Shown here in pieces: positions 54,308 to 64,000 of a stretch of 64,000 nt of DNA. This DNA comes from Lysinibacillus contaminans (lineage in GTDB: Bacteria > Bacillota > Bacilli > Bacillales_A > Planococcaceae), in contig NZ_LGRV01000001.1 in assembly GCF_001278945.1 (NCBI RefSeq), positions 116,415 through 180,414 of the forward strand. The letters run 5' to 3'. Below the pieces are notes generated by a model that had not been told where the DNA came from, searched no databases, and saw only the letters and a program-made list of their open reading frames with translations. The position numbers and the translations under genes were made by a program. Every line of letters begins with the position of its first letter. Position 1 is the stretch's first letter.

Positions 54308-54784
54308 ATGACTTTAATAGAAGGAAAAAAAGCACCAGATTTCTCGCTAGTCAATGAAAAAGGAGAAACAGTACATTTAAAGGATTACCTTGGTCAATAT
54401 GTAATTTTATATTTTTATCCAAAAGATATGACACCAGGCTGTACGACAGAGGCTTGTGATTTCCGTGATAAGCACGAAGATTTCAGTCATTTAAATGCCG
54501 TTGTGTTGGGTGTTAGTCCAGATGATGCGAAAAAGCATACGAAGTTTATTGATAAGCATGGCTTGCCTTTTTCTCTTTTAGTGGATGAGGATCACGCGGT
54601 GGCAGAAGCTTATGGTGTATGGGTACTGAAAAAAATGTATGGTCGTGAATATATGGGTATTGAACGTTCAACATTTTTAATAGATGGTGAAGGTAACCTC
54701 ATAAAGCAGTGGCGTAAAGTACGTGTGAAAAACCATATTGAAGAAGTGTATACATTTTTAGCAGAACAGGAGGCCGGAAAATGA
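54308..54784 (+). CDS. bcp: thioredoxin-dependent thiol peroxidase (Bcp/PrxQ)
   Basis: 158 residues. Peroxidatic and resolving cysteines in PGCTTEACDFRD (C46 and C51), as in PrxQ enzymes that use an internal disulfide five residues apart. Reduces hydrogen and organic peroxides. ATG with GAGGAGGAG. Overlaps the dehydrogenase gene by ATGA. Corresponds to ygaF of B. subtilis; next to perR. Confidence 0.94.
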   Translation: MTLIEGKKAPDFSLVNEKGETVHLKDYLGQYVILYFYPKDMTPGCTTEACDFRDKHEDFSHLNAVVLGVSPDDAKKHTKFIDKHGLPFSLLVDEDHAVAEAYGVWVLKKMYGREYMGIERSTFLIDGEGNLIKQWRKVRVKNHIEEVYTFLAEQEAGK

Positions 54785-55725
54785 GAATCTATTTTACATT
54801 TGAACCAAGACCCGACTTAAAGGATCCATTAGTAGCAGAGTTTCCAGAGGTAGATTTTGTGTTTGAAAATGCTTTATCTATAGAAGAGCTACAAAAGGCC
54901 GATGTACTTGTTACATATGGAGAGGATTTAGATAACGATAATATTCAATATGCAAAAAAACTCAAATGGATATTCGTTGCTTCTGCGGGCGTAGAAAAAA
55001 TGCCAGCGCAAGCGATAATTGACCGAGGTATTGTTGTATCCAATGTACGTGGTATTCATAAAACACCAATGGCAGAGTCAATTCTAGCTCATATCCTAGC
55101 CATTAAACGTGCACTACCGTGGATGTACGAGCAACAGAAGAAAAGTGAGTGGTCGAAAAAAGCGAAGCAATCGGAATTACGTGATAGCACTGCGCTTATT
55201 TTAGGGCCGGGTGCGATTGGTAGTGAGGTTGGTCGTTTACTCCAAGCCTTTGGTGTTAAGACAATTGGCTGCAATAGAACTGGGAAAGAAGCCGTATATA
55301 TGGATGATATGGTGAGCTTTGATGGGCTTTTAGATACTTTGCCAAAAGCAGATATTGTTATCTCTGTTTTACCGAAGACAATTGAAACAACACATTTATT
55401 GAAGGAAGCGCATTTTAAAGCGATGAAAAACAATGCGATTTTCATGAATTTCGGACGTGGAAACTTAGTGGATGAGAATGTTCTGATTCAGGCGATTGAA
55501 AATGGTGAGATTGGCCACACAGTACTTGATGTATTTGAAGAAGAGCCACTTGCTGCCAATCATCCTTTATGGACACTGCCGAATGTGATTGTGTCACCAC
55601 ACGTATCGAGCCATTCTGCCCGCTATGTAGAGCGCAGTTTAGAGATATTTAAGCCGAGTCTTGAGAAATGGATGAAAGGTGAAAGGGATCTAGAAAATGT
55701 AATGGACCTGTCAAGAGGGTATTAA
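54781..55725 (+). CDS. D-2-hydroxyacid dehydrogenase family protein
   Basis: 314 residues. Rossmann motif GPGAIGSEVG around residue 140, catalytic arginine in NFGRGNLVDE, glutamate in LDVFEEEPL and histidine in VSPHVSSHS. NAD(P)-linked reduction of 2-keto acids or oxidation of D-2-hydroxyacids; substrate unknown. Not present at this position in B. subtilis, where bcp is followed by perR. Translationally coupled to bcp. Confidence 0.9.
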   Translation: MRIYFTFEPRPDLKDPLVAEFPEVDFVFENALSIEELQKADVLVTYGEDLDNDNIQYAKKLKWIFVASAGVEKMPAQAIIDRGIVVSNVRGIHKTPMAESILAHILAIKRALPWMYEQQKKSEWSKKAKQSELRDSTALILGPGAIGSEVGRLLQAFGVKTIGCNRTGKEAVYMDDMVSFDGLLDTLPKADIVISVLPKTIETTHLLKEAHFKAMKNNAIFMNFGRGNLVDENVLIQAIENGEIGHTVLDVFEEEPLAANHPLWTLPNVIVSPHVSSHSARYVERSLEIFKPSLEKWMKGERDLENVMDLSRGY

Positions 55726-55758
55726 GCTACAATTTTTCATAAGAAGAATGGGCAAATG

Positions 55759-55805
55759 TTGACAGATGTTGCTTCCATTCGATACACTATTTATAACAAT
55801 TATAA
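55759..55805 (+). promoter_or_regulatory. perR promoter with PerR box
   Basis: TTGACA (55759-55764), 18 bases, TACACT, then TTATAACAATTATAA at 55791-55805. The last differs from the PerR consensus at one position and overlaps the expected transcript start, so perR should repress itself. Confidence 0.82.
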
Positions 55806-55838
55806 ATTAAGAATACTTATGAAAAGGGGTGCATGGCG

Positions 55839-56282
55839 ATGTCTGCAACGCATTTACAAGATGCACTTGACACGTTAAAAACAACTGGTGTACGTATAAC
55901 TCCTCAGCGTCATGCGATTTTGGAATATTTGATTCAATCAATGGCACATCCAACTGCGGATGAAATCTATAAAGCACTTGAAGGGAAATTCCCGAATATG
56001 AGTGTAGCGACCGTCTACAATAACCTCCGCGTATTCCGCGAAGTTGGTTTAGTAAAAGAGCTTACTTATGGAGATGCTTCGAGCCGTTTTGATTTTGTTA
56101 CTAACGATCACTATCACATGATTTGTGAGTGCTGTGGGAAAATCGTAGACTTCCATTATCCTGGTCTCGATGAAATTGAGCATTTCGCATCGCAAGTAAC
56201 TGGTTATGATGTTCACTCACATCGTCTTGAAATCTATGGTACATGTACAACGTGTAAAGAAGTATCTTCAAAAGTACAATAA
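55839..56282 (+). CDS. perR: peroxide-sensing Fur-family repressor PerR
   Basis: 147 residues from ATG 55839. This start is 9 bases from AAGGGGTG and places all metal ligands at B. subtilis PerR numbers: H37, D85, H91, H93, D104 for the regulatory iron or manganese, and C96, C99 with the C-terminal CTTC pair for structural zinc. Oxidation of H37 or H91 by peroxide inactivates it. An ATG two codons upstream is too close to the ribosome site. Boxes at 55791 and 19489 are its likely targets. Confidence 0.96.
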   Translation: MSATHLQDALDTLKTTGVRITPQRHAILEYLIQSMAHPTADEIYKALEGKFPNMSVATVYNNLRVFREVGLVKELTYGDASSRFDFVTNDHYHMICECCGKIVDFHYPGLDEIEHFASQVTGYDVHSHRLEIYGTCTTCKEVSSKVQ

Positions 56283-56321
56283 AAATTCCTAGCTCTCAGG
56301 TGAGGGCTAGGAATTTTTTAG
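56280..56321. terminator. bidirectional terminator perR / ygzB
   Basis: AAATTCCTAGC/GCTAGGAATTT perfect stem with inner CTC/GAG pairs, T-runs outside, overlapping both stop codons' surroundings. Confidence 0.92.
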
Positions 56322-56668
56322 TTATGTTGCTTTTGGTTGTATGATTGATCGAAATCTTTGCCTTCTAGTGTAGGGTCAAGTGTAAGTGGTTCATTGCAAT
56401 ACATACACATATCCACACGACCTAAAACTTTCGTATGTTTGTGGCAATTCGGGCACTCTACTTGTACAGCGCGCGTCGATAATAAGCCAATCCAACCATA
56501 CACAGCTGTGCTACCTAAAATACATAGTAAACCAAGTGACATGAAAATAAGCACAAGCCATTGGTTGTCTTTAAAGAAAATAGCACCGTACATAACTATA
56601 AAGCCGATAAAGATTAAGGCTAATGCAAATGAACGGATTTTATTGATTTTGCTTTTATAAGGTTTCAT
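56318..56668 (-). CDS. ygzB: UPF0295 family protein YgzB
   Basis: 116 residues: two membrane helices (about 11-65), then a zinc-ribbon with VECPNCHKHTKVLGR and DMCMYCNEPLTL (CxxC pairs). Matches YgzB in size, layout and place beside perR. Function unknown. Start has an AGGCAAG-like site, weak. Confidence 0.9.
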   Translation of the reverse strand: MKPYKSKINKIRSFALALIFIGFIVMYGAIFFKDNQWLVLIFMSLGLLCILGSTAVYGWIGLLSTRAVQVECPNCHKHTKVLGRVDMCMYCNEPLTLDPTLEGKDFDQSYNQKQHN

Positions 56669-56820
56669 ATATCATCTTGCCTCCCAATCTAAAGAATACT
56701 ATACCATATAAGGATAAAGTATTTTAGATTAGAAAAAAATGAAAAGAAGGATTCTTTTAGAGTATGTCGAAATTTAAAACATGATAATTTGTATTGAAAA
56801 ATATATAAGGAGGGCTGAAC

Positions 56821-57699
56821 ATGGAGCAAGTTTTGCGCCCGATTTATCAAGAACGAGCTAGTCAGCCAAATACACTAGGTGTTATTTTAGTTGAAAAACA
56901 TGAGGAGAAAAGTAATGTTACTGATACATTTGATACGGTCTTATTAATAATCGTAAAAGAAGCTGATACTCCGGTTTTTACGAAACACTATCTATATGAA
57001 GATAACAAGGTAGCCTTACATACTGTCACAGAGAAATTATTACGAAAATGGCTATTAATCGGCTCCAATAAAAAAGTTGTAGATTGGATTTTCTTCGGTA
57101 AGATATTATTCGATCGCAATGAGTTTCTTCATAAATTAAAAATTGAATTACAGGAGTTCCCGTTCAACGGTCGTAAAATCAAGACAGGTATTCAATTTTC
57201 AAAGCTGATTCGTCGTTATTTAGAAGGGAAAGAGTATTTCGATAAGGGTAGTTATTTAGATGCTTATAACCATGTTGTAGATTCGCTTCATCATTTAGGT
57301 CGATTATCGATTATTGATAGTGGTTTATATCCGGAAGTAACGGTTTGGGGACAAGTGAAGAAAATTGAACCCGCCATCTATAAGTTGTATGAAGAACTTG
57401 TGACGAGTCACGAACCTATTGAAAAACGCTTAGAGTTGCTGTTTTTAGCAAGTGAGTTTTTAATCCATTCACGTACGCAAGATGGAGCAAGGCATATTAT
57501 AGAAGTAATGAAGAAAAAAGAAGCTTGGACAATTCAGGAACTTCATGATCACAGTGAACTTGTAAATTACTCCGTCGATTTAGAAGTCTTTGTAGAGTAC
57601 TTAGTGGATAAAGGCTTTATCCTTATTGAACCTGTCATAGCGAAAAGTGAAATGATTTTTCATCGACACTATAAAGTGAATGTAGATGCTCTTCTATAG
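56821..57699 (+). CDS. ygxA: nucleotidyltransferase-like protein YgxA
   Basis: 292 residues. N-terminal half has the nucleotidyltransferase-like pattern (LGVILVEKHEEKSNVTDTFD, DTVLLIIVKE), but the catalytic GSxxxGTxxxxSDxD motif is not visible, so it may be inactive. The C-terminal part is helical, with a HEPIEKRLELLFLASEF stretch. Same position as ygxA before rrnD in B. subtilis. AAGGAGGG before ATG. Confidence 0.85.
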   Translation: MEQVLRPIYQERASQPNTLGVILVEKHEEKSNVTDTFDTVLLIIVKEADTPVFTKHYLYEDNKVALHTVTEKLLRKWLLIGSNKKVVDWIFFGKILFDRNEFLHKLKIELQEFPFNGRKIKTGIQFSKLIRRYLEGKEYFDKGSYLDAYNHVVDSLHHLGRLSIIDSGLYPEVTVWGQVKKIEPAIYKLYEELVTSHEPIEKRLELLFLASEFLIHSRTQDGARHIIEVMKKKEAWTIQELHDHSELVNYSVDLEVFVEYLVDKGFILIEPVIAKSEMIFHRHYKVNVDALL

Positions 57700-57728
57700 A
57701 AACTAAATCCGGTCTATAGTATGCTTGT

Positions 57729-57763
57729 AATCGAGGTATGAAAAATATCTCGATTTTTTTTTA
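57729..57763 (+). terminator. ygxA terminator
   Basis: AATCGAGGTA/TATCTCGATT stem and a run of nine T. Confidence 0.85.
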
Positions 57764-57772
57764 AAAAAAGTG

Positions 57773-57900
57773 TTGACGAATAATATATCAATATTGTATT
57801 ATATTAATTGTCGCTAAGACATCACGAAAAACACTTAGAAAACTCAACGAAAAACTTTTTTTAAAAAGTTGTTGACATAAACTAAGTGGAATGATAATAT
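57773..57900 (+). promoter_or_regulatory. tandem rRNA promoters P1 and P2
   Basis: P1: TTGACG (57773-57778), 18 bases, TATTAT. P2: TTGACA (57872-57877), 17 bases, TAATAT. The leader from P2 to 16S (about 170 bases) holds no gene; it carries inverted-repeat sequence used in rRNA processing (e.g. ATCAACTTTTAGTTGAT near 58022). Confidence 0.8.
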
Positions 57901-58073
57901 AAAGAAGTCGCTGAAAACGACAACTTAAAAGTGAACCTTGAAAACTGAACATGCAAAACGTAATCAATAACGTTTTTAGTAACTAACTTCGTTAGTGAAC
58001 AAAACACAAGTAATAAATAGATATCAACTTTTAGTTGATACGCTAGCAAAGCTAATGAGCTTTCAAACTACTT

Positions 58074-62738
<4,665 letters not shown>

Positions 62739-62860
62739 AACAAAAATAGTTTGTATATCAATGAAACGTTTATCCAGTTTTGAAAGAATAATGAGTGTTT
62801 TTTTAAAAAACGCTTGATTTTATTAGTAAATATGATATAATAATTATTGTCTTTCAAATA

Positions 62861-62976
62861 GTCTAGTGATGATGGCAAAGAGGTCACACCCGTTCCCATA
62901 CCGAACACGGAAGTTAAGCTCTTTAGCGCCGATGGTAGTTGGGGGCTTCCCCCGGTGGGGGTGGGACGTCGCTAGC
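62861..62976 (+). rRNA. rrf: 5S ribosomal RNA
   Basis: Bacillus-type 5S with GAGGTCACACCCGTTCCCAT and CCGAACACGGAAGTTAAG; 5' GTCTAGTGA pairs with the 3' end TCGCTAGCC-like strand. No terminator separates it from the tRNA genes, so they should be cotranscribed. Confidence 0.95.
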
Positions 62977-62992
62977 CTATACATAAAATTAT

Positions 62993-63069
62993 TCCGAAGT
63001 AGCTCAGTTGGTAGTAGCACCTGACTGTTAATCAGGTTGTCGCAGGTTCGAGTCCTGCCTTCGGAGCCA
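62993..63069 (+). tRNA. tRNA-Asn (GTT)
   Basis: Cloverleaf with anticodon GTT in CTGACTGTTAATCAG, T-arm GGTTCGAGTCC and encoded CCA. Confidence 0.96.
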
Positions 63070-63074
63070 TTCTT

Positions 63075-63166
63075 GGAGAGTTGTCCGAGTGGCCGAAGGA
63101 GCACGATTGGAAATCGTGTAGACGGTTAACACTGTCTCAAGGGTTCAAATCCCTTACTCTCCGCCA
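63075..63166 (+). tRNA. tRNA-Ser (GGA)
   Basis: Class II tRNA with long variable arm; anticodon GGA in CGATTGGAAATCG; encoded CCA. Confidence 0.96.
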
Positions 63167-63194
63167 GCAAACTTTAGGATTACAATTACAAATT

Positions 63195-63269
63195 GGCCCC
63201 TTGGTCAAGCGGTTAAGACACCGCCCTTTCACGGCGGTAACACGGGTTCGAATCCCGTAGGGGTCACCA
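63195..63269 (+). tRNA. tRNA-Glu (TTC)
   Basis: GGCCCCT acceptor, anticodon TTC in CGCCCTTTCACGGCG, encoded CCA. Confidence 0.96.
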
Positions 63270-63286
63270 TTTTCAAACAACCAGAT

Positions 63287-63362
63287 GGAGGATTAGCTCA
63301 GCTGGGAGAGCATCTGCCTTACAAGCAGAGGGTCGGCGGTTCGAGCCCGTCATCCTCCACCA
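63287..63362 (+). tRNA. tRNA-Val (TAC)
   Basis: GGAGGAT acceptor, anticodon TAC in CTGCCTTACAAGCAG, encoded CCA. Confidence 0.96.
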
Positions 63363-63388
63363 TTATCACATTAATTTTATAGCATTGT

Positions 63389-63463
<75 letters not shown>

Positions 63464-63467
63464 AAAT

Positions 63468-63543
63468 GGTCCCGTGGTGTAGCGGTTAACATGCCTGCCT
63501 GTCACGCAGGAGATCGCCGGTTCGATCCCGGTCGGGACCGCCA
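63468..63543 (+). tRNA. tRNA-Asp (GTC)
   Basis: GGTCCCG acceptor, anticodon GTC in CTGCCTGTCACGCAG, encoded CCA. Confidence 0.96.
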
Positions 63544-63559
63544 TTTTTATAAAAAATAT

Positions 63560-63635
63560 GGGTCAGTAGCTCAGTTGGTAGAGCATTAGATTGAAGCTCT
63601 AAGTGTCGGCGGTTCGATTCCGTCCTGACCCACCA
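63560..63635 (+). tRNA. tRNA-Phe (GAA)
   Basis: GGGTCAG/CTGACCC acceptor, anticodon GAA in TTAGATTGAAGCTCTAA, encoded CCA. Confidence 0.96.
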
Positions 63636-63644
63636 TGTTTTTTT

Positions 63645-63720
<76 letters not shown>

Positions 63721-63730
63721 TGTATTTCCC

Positions 63731-63814
63731 GGAGGGGTAGCGAAGTGGCTAAACGCGGCGGACTGTAAATCCGCTCCTTAGGGTTCGGCGGTTCGAATCC
63801 GTCCCCCTCCACCA
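63731..63814 (+). tRNA. tRNA-Tyr (GTA)
   Basis: Class II tRNA with long variable arm, anticodon GTA in GCGGACTGTAAATCCGC, encoded CCA. Confidence 0.96.
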
Positions 63815-63829
63815 GTTTTTTTGTTTTAC

Positions 63830-63903
63830 AGGGGCATAGTTTAACGGTAGAATAGAGGTCTCCAAAACCTTTGATGTGGGTTCGATTCCTACTGCCCCTG
63901 CCA
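63830..63903 (+). tRNA. tRNA-Trp (CCA)
   Basis: AGGGGCA acceptor, anticodon CCA in GAGGTCTCCAAAACCTT, encoded CCA end. Confidence 0.96.
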
Positions 63904-63914
63904 ATTAATTTTAT

Positions 63915-63991
63915 GGCGGTTGTGGCGAAGTGGTTAACGCACCTGATTGTGGTTCAGGCATTCGTGGGTTCGATTCCCATCAGTCGCCCCA
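63915..63991 (+). tRNA. tRNA-His (GTG)
   Basis: Anticodon GTG in CTGATTGTGGTTCAG. The extra 5' G (G-1) is encoded and pairs with C73, as needed by histidyl-tRNA synthetase. Encoded CCA. Last tRNA before the window ends; more of the trnD array is expected beyond. Confidence 0.95.
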
Positions 63992-64000
63992 TTTAATTTA

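Noticed and set aside
62993..63069. Odd D-arm (GGTAGTAGCACC) of tRNA-Asn as a possible pseudogene sign
   Set aside because: As I recall, this extra-base D-arm occurs in normal tRNA-Asn genes of Firmicutes; the rest of the cloverleaf is intact.

Overview
The window comes from a low-GC, endospore-forming Bacillales bacterium. The 16S rRNA, the gene content and the gene order best fit the Planococcaceae/Caryophanaceae (Solibacillus or Lysinibacillus-like); this is a recognition call, not a database match. Spore genes (pdaA, gamma-type sspE), motAB, strong AGGAGG ribosome sites and many intrinsic terminators agree with it.

Layout. 1-653: 3' end of sbcC. 687-6854 (minus strand): lactate-oxidation genes lutABC preceded by a GntP-type permease and a GAF/PucR-type regulator. 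6855-13300: mixed housekeeping genes (DUF4870 protein, TPP riboswitch with thiT, a stand-alone methionine aminopeptidase, TspO-like protein, PPK2, GNAT, beta carbonic anhydrase) and two short ORFs encoding 41 and 44 residues. 13938-21725: motAB, a yfkK/YtxH/yfkH block, a ZosA-like P-type ATPase with PerR-like and Fur-like boxes, class I fumarase and an SE1561 protein. 21726-23001 is nearly gene-free but holds several terminators, a candidate structured RNA and a decayed gene. 23002-34181: csp, rlmCD, pdaA, then a block matching the B. subtilis order yfhF-recX-yfhH-yfhJ-yfhP-mutY-sspE-ygaC-ygaD; yfhF is broken by one in-frame TAG. 34661-51383: an oligopeptide ABC transporter and a complete Ter (tellurite/stress) cluster lie between ygaD and the ygaE-like gene, neighbours in B. 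subtilis. 51511-57699: ygaE-like, gsaB/hemL, bcp, a D-2-hydroxyacid dehydrogenase, perR, ygzB and ygxA. 57773-64000: an rrn operon (16S-23S-5S) followed by eleven tRNA genes in the order of B. subtilis rrnD/trnD.

How it works together. The GntP permease and LutABC form a plausible carboxylate uptake and oxidation unit. PerR, its own box, the PerR-like box before the ZosA-like ATPase, and Bcp form a peroxide-response theme. The Ter cluster pairs TerD-family calcium-binding proteins, TerC and TelA with a predicted biosynthetic module (aldolase-like enzyme, two phosphoribosyltransferase-like proteins, HAD phosphatase, YceG).

Less ordinary features: arrays of short motifs repeated every 21 bp at three intergenic sites (two of them sharing a motif), a dispersed palindromic element in two good copies plus fragments, a riboswitch-like RNA with its own terminator and no gene behind it, and a perfect palindromic operator in the promoter of the ygaE-like gene.
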